Source of the DNA: Saccharicrinis aurantiacus
GTDB taxonomy: Bacteria; Bacteroidota; Bacteroidia; Bacteroidales; Marinilabiliaceae
Reading direction: 5' to 3'
DNA length: 64,000 nt
Assembly: GCF_001660705.2 (NCBI RefSeq)
Contig: NZ_LYBV02000017.1
Location: forward strand, 124,001-188,000
Shown here one piece after another: positions 1 to 9,287 of the stretch. A program made the position numbers and the translations under genes. The notes under the pieces are model-generated. The model worked only from the letters and a program-made list of their open reading frames with translations. It was not told where the DNA came from and did not search any database. Each line of letters begins with the position of its first letter. Position 1 is the stretch's first letter.

Positions 1-62
1 TGAGCCAATGGAGCAACATTCTGTTCCTCGTTTAAAACGGGTATTATAATAGAAATCTTCAT
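1..62 (-). CDS. Glycosyltransferase family 2, N-terminal fragment (cut by window edge)
   Basis: Reading leftwards from an ATG at 62, the first 20 codons give MKISIIIPVLNEEQNVAPLA, the typical opening beta strand and loop of a GT-A fold family 2 glycosyltransferase (the IIIPVLNEE nucleotide-sugar binding start). Proteins opening like this are often dolichyl- or undecaprenyl-phosphate mannosyl/glucosyltransferases. The gene starts 22 bp after the stop of the GT39-type membrane transferase upstream, so the two probably form an operon in which this enzyme makes a polyprenyl-phosphate sugar that the membrane enzyme uses; that pairing is inferred. The rest lies outside the window. Confidence 0.75.
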   Translation of the reverse strand, partial: MKISIIIPVLNEEQNVAPLA

Positions 63-84
63 TCTCAAATACTTCTTAAATCAA

Positions 85-1710
85 TTATTCAACCTTTATA
101 AGGTAAATCTTTTTTAAACTATTTTCTCGCGTTCGTGGATTAAGAAACTTACCATCCATCTGTGAGATTTTTTTATGCTTAAATATTTCTGTTCTGCTTA
201 TTCTATCTTGATAAACGCTATCAACTTCTGATTTCCCTTCTTGGTTAGTAATTATCCAAAAATTAGATTTGCGTTTATATTTCTCAAGGTTATCTATATC
301 CATCGCTCTTTCTGAAACGTTTTTTGCATAAAAGAACGTTTCAAATTGCTTGTATTTATAGGTTAATAGCAATTCATCATCATTGGCTAACTCGTCATAC
401 ATATTACAAGCTCTTATGGCTCCATGATACGAGAATGCCTTTGGCATAAAGTGATAGTTTAATACAAAATTAAGCATCAGTGAAGAAATCACTAAAGGAA
501 TAATCAATTTTGTTAAAACATCATCACTCTTAACTAATATGTAAATAATAAGTATAGTACCTATAAGTAAAACAATCCATATCAATGGATTACTGGTACT
601 AAAAACAAACGTTACTGCTAAAATAACAACAATTAAACTTAAGCCAAGCATTATATACCTTCCTATTGAAAATGCTTTTAGAATTCCACTTGCGTTTTTT
701 GCAATGCTAGTATTAATAAAATCTGCTACAATAACGGTTAAAAATGGAATTGCAGGATACAAATAATGTGGCGCTTTTTGTCCAGAAACCGAAAGTATCG
801 AACCAAAAATTAACAAAGCACTATAGGTATAGAATTCATTACGATTAAATATGGCCTTTTTATTTTTGACTATAGACCTAATGTGATTGTAAAATGTAAT
901 GAAGGCGTAGGCTGACCACGGTAGATAAATATAGATTAAAGTATGTAAATAAAAAGCATAATCTTTATTCATACCATGTGAACCTGCAATTCTTCCGGCA
1001 TTATTGGTCCAAAAGAAGAACTTGATTCCCTCCCACCCGAACTGATCATAAAGTCCTTTTAAGGTCGGAAACAATGCAAGTGACAAAATAGGTATTGCCA
1101 AAAGCCAAATTGGAGAAAATATTTGTTTCCAATTTTTAGAGATTAATAGATGACCTCCTACAGCAAATGCCGCAACAGCTAAACCAATTGGTCCTTTTGT
1201 ACTTACTGCAAATCCAATAAATACAAAGCCTAGTATAAATTGCCATAATTGTTTCGTACTCAAATAATGTGCTATTAACGAAACACCTATAACTACATTT
1301 GCAGTCATTAAAGCATCTGTATGCAAATCGTTATGGTATAAAAATAGCATTTGCGATGAAGCATACATTACTGCAGCAATTATTCCTGTATTCTTACTGT
1401 AATAGAGTTTTGTAAACTTGAACAATGCAAAGATACTTGCAAATGTAAATAGTAAAGTAGGCAATTTAAACGCAAACATTGACATCCCAAATATTTGGAA
1501 TGATATAGCATTTAACCAAAACATAAATGGTGGCTTTTGCAGATATGGTTTTCCATAAATATGCATATGTAGCCAATCTCCACTATCAATTATATATCGG
1601 CTTACGCCTGCATACTTTGCCGAATCTATACCCACTTCTGGGAATAATCCGATAATGTAAATAATAACTATTGATGTAAATACTGCAAAAAGGGTATTCT
1701 TGGAATTCAT
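85..1710 (-). CDS. Integral membrane glycosyltransferase, GT39/ArnT-like (GT-C fold)
   Basis: A 541-residue protein with about a dozen hydrophobic segments. The first luminal/periplasmic loop carries an acidic residue in the context GIDSAKYAG followed by KPYLQKPPFMFW, the pattern of GT-C enzymes related to ArnT and protein O-mannosyltransferases (PMT_2 family), which use a polyprenyl-phosphate sugar as donor. The C-terminal 120 residues form a soluble tail. It sits directly upstream of a family 2 glycosyltransferase start (1..62), the usual maker of such lipid-linked donors. The acceptor (lipid A, protein or glycan) cannot be told from sequence. The start ATG at 1710 is followed at once by the first hydrophobic helix, which supports it. 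Confidence 0.8.
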   Translation of the reverse strand: MNSKNTLFAVFTSIVIIYIIGLFPEVGIDSAKYAGVSRYIIDSGDWLHMHIYGKPYLQKPPFMFWLNAISFQIFGMSMFAFKLPTLLFTFASIFALFKFTKLYYSKNTGIIAAVMYASSQMLFLYHNDLHTDALMTANVVIGVSLIAHYLSTKQLWQFILGFVFIGFAVSTKGPIGLAVAAFAVGGHLLISKNWKQIFSPIWLLAIPILSLALFPTLKGLYDQFGWEGIKFFFWTNNAGRIAGSHGMNKDYAFYLHTLIYIYLPWSAYAFITFYNHIRSIVKNKKAIFNRNEFYTYSALLIFGSILSVSGQKAPHYLYPAIPFLTVIVADFINTSIAKNASGILKAFSIGRYIMLGLSLIVVILAVTFVFSTSNPLIWIVLLIGTILIIYILVKSDDVLTKLIIPLVISSLMLNFVLNYHFMPKAFSYHGAIRACNMYDELANDDELLLTYKYKQFETFFYAKNVSERAMDIDNLEKYKRKSNFWIITNQEGKSEVDSVYQDRISRTEIFKHKKISQMDGKFLNPRTRENSLKKIYLIKVE

Positions 1711-2265
1711 AAACTCTATACTGCTTATATTTTAATTGAAAGAAATGGTTTTATTTAGTTTTGGAAACTATCTGAATAATAAAATAGCTAAGCTAAAAAA
1801 TCATAATCGTTGGATAATTTTTTTTATTAATAAAGTGCAAAGATTGACAATCAAATTCAAACAAAATATTTCATCTAAATAAATTTTCCCCAAATGTAGT
1901 TATTTATGGCTAAAGTAACTTTTCTAGCAGTTAAATATTAAAAGCATTTGGCAATAATTTTCAGCTCTGTTTGACTTCCTAATTCAACAATGTCGTAAGC
2001 TAATATTGGGATACAATTAGACGCTCATTAAACTTGCACGATTAATTACACTCAGTAATGACTAATCTATTCGTGAAAAAGATAGGAGAATAACACATGT
2101 ATTAGCCCTTATCACAATTATCCTGATGAGAAAACTTGATGCAAAAACATTTATGCTAAACATTAACTGCATTTCTAATGTTGATATTAAACAATAGATA
2201 TATTACCTTGACTGTAACATAGTTATTGCCACAATTAAATAATAGTTCAATTAATCTACCAAAAA
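1711..2265. other. AT-rich intergenic region between divergent genes
   Basis: These 555 bp separate the divergent GT39-type and sulfatase genes. I see no ORF with credible coding character and no RNA gene. A perfect minus-strand -7 element (TACATTTG, plus-strand CAAATGTA at 1891-1898) could serve the glycosyltransferase operon with a leader of roughly 175 nt, but no matching TTG lies at the right distance. A weaker plus-strand promoter is listed separately at 2181-2210. Confidence 0.5.
2181..2210 (+). promoter_or_regulatory. Possible Bacteroidota promoter for the sulfatase gene
   Basis: TTG at 2181-2183, a 19-bp spacer, then TTACCTTG at 2203-2210, which matches TAnnTTTG at four of the six fixed positions. 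Spacing is right but the -7 box is imperfect, so this is tentative. Confidence 0.3.
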
Positions 2266-4611
2266 ATGAAAAACAAACAATTCAAAATGATTCTTGCCAT
2301 CTTCTTATTGGGCTGTGCAAGTCTATCAGCTCAAGATTTTATGAATCGTGAAATACTTCCGATTGTACCCCCAGAACCTCAAACGTATTCTGAATTAGAT
2401 GCACGTAGAGCAACACCTCCGGAACCTTTCTTTGTAAAGGCACCTAAGGATGCACCCAACGTTGTAGTTATCCTAATAGATGACCTTGGTTTAGGCGCAA
2501 CTTCTGCTTTTGGAGGACCAATACAAACACCTACTATGGATAAGTTAGCCAAAAATGGCTTACGTTATAATAACTTCCATACTACCGCCTTATGTTCTCC
2601 TACCAGAATGGCATTGAAAACGGGGCGCAACCACCACACATGTAACACAGGTTCAATTATGGAAACTGCTACAGCATATCCAGGCAATACAGGATCTTTG
2701 CCTGGTAGTGTTGCACCGTTAGCCGAAATGTTACGTTTAAACGGATATAGTACTAGTGCATTTGGTAAATGGCACGAGACAGCAGCTTGGGAAACTAGTG
2801 TTTCTGGCCCATTTGATCGTTGGCCAACACATCAAGGCTTTGATAAATTTTATGGTTTTATTGGTGGAGAAACAGACCAATGGGCACCACTTATTTATGA
2901 TGGTGTAAAGAAGGTAAATCCTCCTAAAATGGAAAATTACCACTTTACTACCGATATGACTAACCAGGCAATTAATTGGGTACAAGCCCAACAGTCAATG
3001 ACTCCAGATAAACCTTTCTTTGTATACTTTGCTACGGGTGCTGTGCATGCTCCCCACCATGTTTCTAAAGAGTGGAGCGATAAATACAAAGGTAAATTTG
3101 ATAAAGGATGGGATGCCATTAGAGAAAATACTGTAGCAAAACAGAAGGAAATGGGTATCATACCTAAAAATACAAAATTGGCACCTAAACCAGAGGACAT
3201 TAAAGACTGGGCAAAATTAACTGATGATGAGCGTAAATTATTTGCCCGTCAAGCAGAGGTATTTGCAGGGTTTATGGAAATGACCGATTATGAAGTAGGT
3301 AGACTAATGGATGCTATAGATGCAATTGGAGAATTAGATAATACATTATTTATTTTTGTTGCAGGTGATAATGGTACTAGTGCCGAAGGTGGCATGGTGG
3401 GTATGTATAATGAAATGACTTACTTTAACTTTGTTGAAGAAAAAGTTGAGGACTTAATTCCTTTAATGGATGATTGGGGATTAAAGAATACTTTCCCTCA
3501 TATGGCAGCAGGATGGGCTGTGGCTCTTGATGCGCCATTTACCTGGACTAAACAAGTTGCCTCTGATTTTGGTGGTACTAGAAATGGTTTAATTATTCAT
3601 TATCCAGATGGAATTAAAGAAAATAATGGAATCAGAACACAGTTTTCTCACGCTATTGACATAGCACCTACAGTACTTGAAATAGCAGGATTACCTGAAC
3701 CTAAGGTTGTAAATGGTGTACCTCAAACGCCTATTGAAGGTACTAGTATGGCATATACCTTTAATGATGCTAAAGCGGCAGAGCGCCATACAATTCAATA
3801 TTTTGAGATGTTTGGAAATAGAGCTTTATATCTTAATGGTTGGTTCGCCCGTACTATTCATCGTGCACCTTGGGAAATGAAAGACTTTGCTCCTCTCGAA
3901 GAAGATGTTTGGGATTTATATAATGTGAGAGAAGATTTTAGTTTAACAAAAAATCTTGCATCAAAATACCCAGAGAAACTTGAAGAAATGAAGAGTCTAT
4001 TTATGGCTGAAGCAGAAAAATATCATGTTCTTCCGATCGATGATAGAGTTGTAGAGCGTACAAACCCCGCAATTGCAGGACGTCCTGATATTATGGGAGG
4101 GCGTACATCATTAACTCTTTATGAAGGTATGGAAGGAATGATGGAAAATACTTTTATTAATATTAAAAATAAATCGTTCACTATAACAGCTGATATTGTT
4201 GTCTCTAACCAAAATTCACAAGGTGTAATTTTAACACAGGGTGGACGTTTTGGAGGCTGGGCGCTTTATATAATTGATGGTAAACCAGAATTTACTTATA
4301 ACTTCCTTGGTTTAGAGCGCTTTGTTATATCATCAAAAGATAAACTACCTGTTGGTGAATCAACTGTAAAATTTGATTTTATATACGATGGAGATGGACT
4401 AGGTAAAGGTGGTAAAGGCATTTTACATATTGCCGGTAAGGAAGTTGGTGATGCTCGAATAGAAAGAACTCAACCTAACATGTTTTCTGCTGATGAAACA
4501 GCTGATGTTGGTTTAGATAATCAAACCCCTGTTGCATTAGGTATTGGTTACGGCCCTGAAGAAACTAAGTTCAATGGTAAAATAGAAAAGGTTATTGTTG
4601 AAATTAAATAA
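2266..4611 (+). CDS. Secreted arylsulfatase (sulfatase family S1)
   Basis: A 781-residue type I sulfatase. The N terminus is an export signal ending near SAQ (residue 23); a Cys at 17 after LLG could instead be a weak lipobox. The sulfatase domain starts near 64 with metal ligands D72/D73 (LIDDLG), then C110-S-P-T-R with TGR at 119-121, the segment in which the Cys is oxidised to formylglycine. K168 and H170 (GKWH), H261 (HAPHH) and D368-N369 (GDNG) fit the remaining active-site positions. Thr rather than Ser/Ala at the fourth motif position is normal for arylsulfatases with the CSPTR...GRNHH sequence. Residues after about 600 form an extra beta-rich C-terminal domain. No sulfatase-maturating enzyme or SusCD pair is nearby, so the substrate is unknown. 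A strong terminator follows. Confidence 0.93.
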   Translation: MKNKQFKMILAIFLLGCASLSAQDFMNREILPIVPPEPQTYSELDARRATPPEPFFVKAPKDAPNVVVILIDDLGLGATSAFGGPIQTPTMDKLAKNGLRYNNFHTTALCSPTRMALKTGRNHHTCNTGSIMETATAYPGNTGSLPGSVAPLAEMLRLNGYSTSAFGKWHETAAWETSVSGPFDRWPTHQGFDKFYGFIGGETDQWAPLIYDGVKKVNPPKMENYHFTTDMTNQAINWVQAQQSMTPDKPFFVYFATGAVHAPHHVSKEWSDKYKGKFDKGWDAIRENTVAKQKEMGIIPKNTKLAPKPEDIKDWAKLTDDERKLFARQAEVFAGFMEMTDYEVGRLMDAIDAIGELDNTLFIFVAGDNGTSAEGGMVGMYNEMTYFNFVEEKVEDLIPLMDDWGLKNTFPHMAAGWAVALDAPFTWTKQVASDFGGTRNGLIIHYPDGIKENNGIRTQFSHAIDIAPTVLEIAGLPEPKVVNGVPQTPIEGTSMAYTFNDAKAAERHTIQYFEMFGNRALYLNGWFARTIHRAPWEMKDFAPLEEDVWDLYNVREDFSLTKNLASKYPEKLEEMKSLFMAEAEKYHVLPIDDRVVERTNPAIAGRPDIMGGRTSLTLYEGMEGMMENTFINIKNKSFTITADIVVSNQNSQGVILTQGGRFGGWALYIIDGKPEFTYNFLGLERFVISSKDKLPVGESTVKFDFIYDGDGLGKGGKGILHIAGKEVGDARIERTQPNMFSADETADVGLDNQTPVALGIGYGPEETKFNGKIEKVIVEIK

Positions 4612-4625
4612 GTTTTAAATATAGT

Positions 4626-4674
4626 AAATGGCAAGCTTGTTGAAATTAATTTTCAACTATAGCTTGCCATTTTT
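4626..4674. terminator. Intrinsic terminator between convergent genes
   Basis: Twelve-bp perfect stem (AAATGGCAAGCT at 4626-4637 with AGCTTGCCATTT at 4661-4672), with a second inner pairing GTTGAAA/TTTTCAAC, ending in a T-rich tail. It lies 15 bp after the sulfatase stop and 16 bp before the stop of the oppositely directed Spy-like gene. Confidence 0.85.
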
Positions 4675-4689
4675 GCTTACTTCTATAAC

Positions 4690-5190
4690 TTATGATAATT
4701 TACCTGGGTGCTCACCACCTCTGTCTGCACGAGGACCTCTTTGCCCTTGACCAGGTTTACCTTTTCCCTTTTTGCCACCTTGCATTTTACCAGAATGTGC
4801 ATCAAACATCACTTTTTGCTCATCGGTAAGAAGGTTTCTAACTTCTTGCTTATTGGCAAAACGCTTTTTCATCATGCCTGCCTTAAGTTCAGAGATCTGA
4901 TCGATTAACTTATTCACTTCCTTAGTGTTTACTTCATCACCTTTAGAAGCTTTATTCAGTTGAGCTTCAAGAACTGTAATCTCATCCTTAATAGGCATAT
5001 TTTCTTTAGTAAATTTTACATGCAATGCCTTAATCTCTTCTTTTTGAGTATCTGTTAGCTCTGCAAAGAATTTACCTTTCATTTGCCCCTGACGTTCTCC
5101 TTTATTACAGCTACCCTTTTGAGCCAAAATATTATTTATTCCAAATACGCTTACAATGGCTACTAATGCTAAAACTTTTAATGATTTCAT
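4690..5190 (-). CDS. Periplasmic CpxP/Spy-like LTxxQ protein
   Basis: A 166-residue exported protein: signal peptide over residues 1-23 (ends ILAQ), then a helical domain with two LTxxQ-type motifs, LTDTQKEEIKAL near residue 45 and LTDEQKVMF near 120, as in the CpxP/Spy/Metal_resist group of periplasmic chaperones and metal or envelope-stress sensors. The last 35 residues are a low-complexity Gly/Lys/Arg-rich tail (GGKKGKGK...GPRADRGG), unusual for Spy and probably disordered and basic. It lies 145 bp downstream of a second LTxxQ-type protein and the ECF sigma operon on the same strand, so it is probably a late gene of that operon or part of the same regulon. Function inferred from fold only. 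Confidence 0.72.
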   Translation of the reverse strand: MKSLKVLALVAIVSVFGINNILAQKGSCNKGERQGQMKGKFFAELTDTQKEEIKALHVKFTKENMPIKDEITVLEAQLNKASKGDEVNTKEVNKLIDQISELKAGMMKKRFANKQEVRNLLTDEQKVMFDAHSGKMQGGKKGKGKPGQGQRGPRADRGGEHPGKLS

Positions 5191-5335
5191 AATATTAATA
5201 TTTAATAATTTACTTAATATGTTACAACTTTTAATTATCTAATTGGATGCATCTTTCCTGATTTGCTTATACAAGTCAAGCAATTACCTTAATTAAAATA
5301 TATTTAAATTGATTTTAATTCCGTATCAACTACTC

Positions 5336-5875
5336 TTAATCCTGGTTTGGTATTTTTCGCTCTCTTCCTCTGCCCTCTTTTCCATTAGGTCCTCCTCGGT
5401 TAAATCCTTTATCTTTATGAAAAAGCATTTTTCCAAATAGTAAATCAAAATTTACTTGCTGCTCTGAAGTACAGATTCTACGCATACTAATGAAGTGATC
5501 TATCATTTCGGTTTCTATCGAACCCTTTATCTGAGCCATCTCCTCAACTATTTCCTTCTGCTTTATTTCATTATCATCAGCTAAGGCTTGCATCAGATTA
5601 TTTTTAAGCTTATCGAGATGTTCATCTTTATTCTTCATCTGCTTAAAATGGCTATATCGTAAAGCTTTAAACTGTTGCTCTTGTTCTGTAGTTAAATCTA
5701 ACTTACTAATCAGAAAACGCAACCCTTTCTCTGCAGTACTATCTTTACCTCTAAAATGTTCTACTCGCTGCTTAATGTTTTTTTCAACCGTTGGTCTTTC
5801 CCACCACATACGCCAAGAAAAAACGTTTAGAACTACTAATAGTAGAATTATAATTATATAATGTTTCTGATTCAT
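5336..5875 (-). CDS. Membrane-anchored periplasmic sensor/chaperone, Metal_resist (CnrX/Spy-like) family
   Basis: A 179-residue protein with one N-terminal membrane segment (about residues 5-22) and a helical periplasmic part. The motif LDLTTEQEQQFKALR near residue 60 and the later TSEQQVNFDLLFGKML near 138 match the two-helix-hairpin pattern of the heavy-metal-sensing CnrX/ZraP/Spy group. The tail is Gly/Arg-rich. Its start is 1 bp from the stop of the small membrane protein upstream, so translation is coupled. Together with the ECF sigma gene two places upstream this recalls the Cupriavidus cnrYXH layout, in which a membrane-anchored CnrX senses metal and an anti-sigma holds the sigma factor. 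Metal specificity cannot be read from the sequence. Confidence 0.72.
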   Translation of the reverse strand: MNQKHYIIIILLLVVLNVFSWRMWWERPTVEKNIKQRVEHFRGKDSTAEKGLRFLISKLDLTTEQEQQFKALRYSHFKQMKNKDEHLDKLKNNLMQALADDNEIKQKEIVEEMAQIKGSIETEMIDHFISMRRICTSEQQVNFDLLFGKMLFHKDKGFNRGGPNGKEGRGRERKIPNQD

Positions 5876-5876
5876 A

Positions 5877-6206
5877 TTATTCCGTTTTCAAGTATTCTTC
5901 ATAATAAGTCGTAGCAGCTGAATTATAACTGTATTCAGTATATAGTACTTCAGAATCTGATGCAGCAACTTCTGTTAAACCAACATCGTTGGTCAAGAAG
6001 TAGTTGGCTAAGTTCAATACAACCAGAGCCGCAATACCAGGCTTCAATACATAACCCCAATTTATTCTAAAGGTAGATTTATTTCCTTGTTGTTCAATCT
6101 CATGCAATACCCTATTTGTAAAAAAGGGAGATGGTGAAATCGGTTCTTTTCTAGTAGTACTATTCAGTATCTTCTCAACTTCAATATTTATATTTCTCTT
6201 TTCCAT
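5877..6206 (-). CDS. Small single-pass membrane protein, candidate anti-sigma factor
   Basis: About 109 residues if started at the ATG at 6206 (MEKRNIN); a longer reading from 6260 adds 18 hydrophobic residues that look unnatural, so the shorter start is preferred. A polar N-terminal half (about 50 residues, presumably cytoplasmic) is followed by one transmembrane segment (GIAALVVLNLANYFL) and a short acidic, Tyr-rich outer tail. No zinc-binding HxxxCxxC motif is present. Position directly after an ECF sigma gene and directly before a periplasmic sensor-like gene, plus topology, suggests it is the anti-sigma factor; I do not recognise a named family. Confidence 0.6.
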   Translation of the reverse strand: MEKRNINIEVEKILNSTTRKEPISPSPFFTNRVLHEIEQQGNKSTFRINWGYVLKPGIAALVVLNLANYFLTNDVGLTEVAASDSEVLYTEYSYNSAATTYYEEYLKTE

Positions 6207-6282
6207 TATACCAATCTTTAATAAGATTAACAGCTTTACTACTATTCTATTAGACGTCATGTTTATTAAAACCCTTCACTTT

Positions 6283-6864
6283 TTACAAATAATTCTTTAT
6301 TTGCTTTTCAAGAACGGTCTTTAATTTTTTACGAGCCCTTACGACTAACACTTCAATACTCTTTACTGTGGTTTCCATAATTTCAGCAACTTCTTTCTGT
6401 GGTAAGCCTTCAACCTGCGTTAGAACAAATGCCTCTTTTTGCCTATTGGCCAATTTACTTAAACCAGCATACAAAAATTCTTTTCTTTGTTCATTTATAA
6501 TCTCATCCGATGCGGTTGATTCTGAACTTTTGAACGCAGTAATATAATTATCATCTCCTAAAAAACTAACTAAGCCTGCTCCTCTTTTTGTACGTCCTTG
6601 TGCTCGCAAAAAATCTAAACTTTTATTGGAAGCAATTCTATAAATCCAAGTTGAAAAAGTTGACTTATGGTTAAACTTTTTCATCGATTTATACAACTCA
6701 ATAAAAACTTCTTGTGCAATATCTTCAGCATCATGTTGGTTATTACAATATGAATAACAAATATTGATAACTTTCTCCTTATAAGAGTTAATAATCTGTT
6801 CAAAAGCCTGAATATTGCCATTTGAAGCCATCTGTATTTGCTCTATTTCATTGCTCGTAGTCAT
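6283..6864 (-). CDS. ECF-type RNA polymerase sigma factor
   Basis: A 193-residue sigma-70 family protein containing only regions 2 and 4. Region 2 shows AEDIAQEVFIELYKSMKKF and FSTWIYRIASNKSLDFLR (residues about 45-85); region 4 shows NRQKEAFVLTQVEGLPQKEVAEIMETTVKSIE with a helix-turn-helix (about 135-175). It heads a minus-strand operon with a candidate anti-sigma protein and one or two LTxxQ periplasmic proteins, so it probably drives an envelope- or metal-stress response and autoregulates. The upstream 144 bp (shared with the divergent kinase gene) lacks a TAnnTTTG box, consistent with, but not proof of, self-recognition. Confidence 0.88.
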   Translation of the reverse strand: MTTSNEIEQIQMASNGNIQAFEQIINSYKEKVINICYSYCNNQHDAEDIAQEVFIELYKSMKKFNHKSTFSTWIYRIASNKSLDFLRAQGRTKRGAGLVSFLGDDNYITAFKSSESTASDEIINEQRKEFLYAGLSKLANRQKEAFVLTQVEGLPQKEVAEIMETTVKSIEVLVVRARKKLKTVLEKQIKNYL

Positions 6865-7008
6865 TCAGTTTTGTTCTTTATAAATACTTAGACGCCATAA
6901 ACTAAAATATCCTTCACATTCATCAAAGTAATTTTAAAACAATAACATTTAAGTACTCAAAGAATCTTTTTTTTGTAAATTTAGGTAATCTAAATTCCAT
7001 ATGCATTT

Positions 7009-9255
7009 ATGAAATCACCTTTTGTGATATTATTTTTATTTATCTACAGTAATTTATGTGCTATAGACGACGAAATACATGATGCACTATTACTTAATTC
7101 GTATCATGTAGGTTATAATTGGACAGATATGCTTACTGAGGGTGTTATTGACGGATTTGGAGCCTGCTCAGGATATCGGATATTTGTAGAATACCTAGAC
7201 TCTAAAAGATTTTACGACCAAACTTATTTAAATTCTCTTAAAGACATCTATAAATACAAATATCGCGACAGTAACATTGATGGAATTATATGTGCCGACA
7301 ATCATGCCTTCGAGTTCTTCCTTACTTATGGTGATTCTATTTGGAAAGATCCTGTTCCTGTAACATTCTGTGGAGTTAATAATATTGATGATATCGAATA
7401 TGATAAAAAACGATATAAGGGAGTAAGAGAGGATATTAACGTTAAAGAAAATCTGGATTTGATTTTTAAATTTCACCCACAAACAGATACGCTTGTCATT
7501 ATTTCTGATGAAACCTTATCTGGAAAAATTTTTCACCAACAGGTTACTGATGGGCTAACGAATAATTATGCGCACATACCATACATAAATATTGATGGAA
7601 CAGAATTCTCTGATTTATGCAATAAGTTAGATTCCCTTAACAAAGAAAATAAAGTAATTATACTTCTTAATTTATATTCAATAAAAAATTCTTTACCAAT
7701 TAACTTACACGATTTTGGAAAAGATATTTTTCAAAATACCAACATACCCATATATAGTTTTTGGGATTTCTTACTGGATGACTTTATTGTTGGCGGCTGT
7801 TTGGTTTCTGCTCATAATCAAGGGTATGATGCGGCTAACCTCTTAATGAATATGATACATGGCAAGCCTTTTGCAAAGGCTAATTTATCTACAAATCATA
7901 TCAATACCTTTGACAACAATTTACTACTCAAGTATAAAATTGATGAAAAGTTATTGCCTGATAATAGTATTATCATTAATAAACCAGCAACATTTTGGAA
8001 CAAATACAAAACCTATATCGTCTTCGTTTTTACAACCTTAATTTTATTAATAGTTGCCAATATATTGATGGTAAATCATATGCTAGCCAGAAGAAAAGCT
8101 GAAACCAAATTATTAGATAGTGAGAAGCGATTAGAAATGGCATTAAATAGTGCCAACGAAGGTATTTGGGATTATATAATAGGTAATGAAAATATTTTTA
8201 TTAACACTAAATTAGCAATACTCCTTGGTTATAATTCTGTTGAAGATCTTAACCTATCACCTAAAAATTGGCGTCAATTTATTGTTGAAGAAGATAAACA
8301 AAAACTTGAAACCGCCTTTAATGCACACTTAAATAATACAACAGACTTCTTCAACTGCGAGTTACGAATGTATAGAAAGAACAGAACACAAGGATGGTTT
8401 GCTGTGCATGGGAAAATTACTGAGTTTGATTCTAAAAACCAAGCAATTCGAATAACTGGGATATTGATTGATATTAATTCACAAAAGGATTTTGAAAATG
8501 AATTAAAACAAGCCAAAGAAAAAGCCGAAGAAAGTGACCGTTTAAAATCGTCCTTCTTAGCTAATATGAGTCATGAAATAAGAACACCAATGAATGCTAT
8601 CCTCGGGTTCTCAGATATCGTAACTGAGCAAGAACTTGAAACTAAAGAACAACATATTTACTTGCATCAAATAAAGTACAGTGCTGAAAAACTGTTAAAT
8701 ATTATCAATGACATTGTTGATATCTCGAAAATTGAATCTGGCCAATTAGATATTAATTTCGTTTATTTTGATGTTGAAAAATTAATTGATAATATAGCCA
8801 TAACTGCACGTCCGTTACTTAAAGATAATCCAGAAGTATCTTTAATTATTGATAAAGATGACAAGCTTAAAGGATACGATATACAAACTGACCCATTAAG
8901 ATTAGAACAAATACTACTAAACCTTATTAGTAATTCTGCTAAATTCACAACAAAGGGTTCAATAATTTTAAGGTATTACCTTAAAGGAAATGAGTCAATA
9001 ATATTTAATGTAATTGATACTGGCGAAGGGATTGCTAAACAATACCATAAAGTAATATTTGAACGTTTCCGACAAGGTGGAAAATCAACAAATAAAATTA
9101 GCTCTGGAACCGGATTAGGATTATCAATTTGCAAAAGTCTTGTTGAACTAATGAATGGCAAAATTAGTGTTGCGTCTAAAGAAAATATGGGCTCTACATT
9201 TATTGTTGAATTACCATTAATTCTAATTCCTCAGAAGAAAAAGGATTTGATTTAA
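7009..9255 (+). CDS. Membrane sensor histidine kinase with periplasmic ABC-substrate-binding-like domain and PAS
   Basis: A 748-residue kinase. Order: signal/anchor (1-18); periplasmic region (about 20-325) that looks like the ABC_sub_bind (PF04392) two-lobed domain, e.g. NSYHVGYNWT and CGVNN; one transmembrane helix (about 336-357); a PAS_3-type PAS domain (about 373-490); HisKA with phospho-acceptor H522 in FLANMSHEIRTPMNAILGF; and HATPase_c with N box (LLNLISNSAKF), DTGEGI and GTGLGLSICK. There is no receiver domain and no response regulator beside it, so it is an orphan; the partner must lie elsewhere. It is divergent from the ECF sigma gene. The ligand is unknown. Confidence 0.88.
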   Translation: MKSPFVILFLFIYSNLCAIDDEIHDALLLNSYHVGYNWTDMLTEGVIDGFGACSGYRIFVEYLDSKRFYDQTYLNSLKDIYKYKYRDSNIDGIICADNHAFEFFLTYGDSIWKDPVPVTFCGVNNIDDIEYDKKRYKGVREDINVKENLDLIFKFHPQTDTLVIISDETLSGKIFHQQVTDGLTNNYAHIPYINIDGTEFSDLCNKLDSLNKENKVIILLNLYSIKNSLPINLHDFGKDIFQNTNIPIYSFWDFLLDDFIVGGCLVSAHNQGYDAANLLMNMIHGKPFAKANLSTNHINTFDNNLLLKYKIDEKLLPDNSIIINKPATFWNKYKTYIVFVFTTLILLIVANILMVNHMLARRKAETKLLDSEKRLEMALNSANEGIWDYIIGNENIFINTKLAILLGYNSVEDLNLSPKNWRQFIVEEDKQKLETAFNAHLNNTTDFFNCELRMYRKNRTQGWFAVHGKITEFDSKNQAIRITGILIDINSQKDFENELKQAKEKAEESDRLKSSFLANMSHEIRTPMNAILGFSDIVTEQELETKEQHIYLHQIKYSAEKLLNIINDIVDISKIESGQLDINFVYFDVEKLIDNIAITARPLLKDNPEVSLIIDKDDKLKGYDIQTDPLRLEQILLNLISNSAKFTTKGSIILRYYLKGNESIIFNVIDTGEGIAKQYHKVIFERFRQGGKSTNKISSGTGLGLSICKSLVELMNGKISVASKENMGSTFIVELPLILIPQKKKDLI

Positions 9256-9263
9256 TATATTTG
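9256..9263 (+). promoter_or_regulatory. -7 promoter element before rsmE
   Basis: TATATTTG, a perfect TAnnTTTG. It puts transcription start near 9269 and supports the ATG at 9288 as the rsmE start. No well-spaced TTG is visible. Confidence 0.45.
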
Positions 9264-9287
9264 CGGTGATAATTAAATAGATTGTAT

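Noticed and set aside
4708-4908. 66-codon plus-strand frame inside the Spy-like gene
   Set aside because: Fully contained in the opposite-strand gene with signal peptide and LTxxQ motifs; no promoter or coding character of its own.
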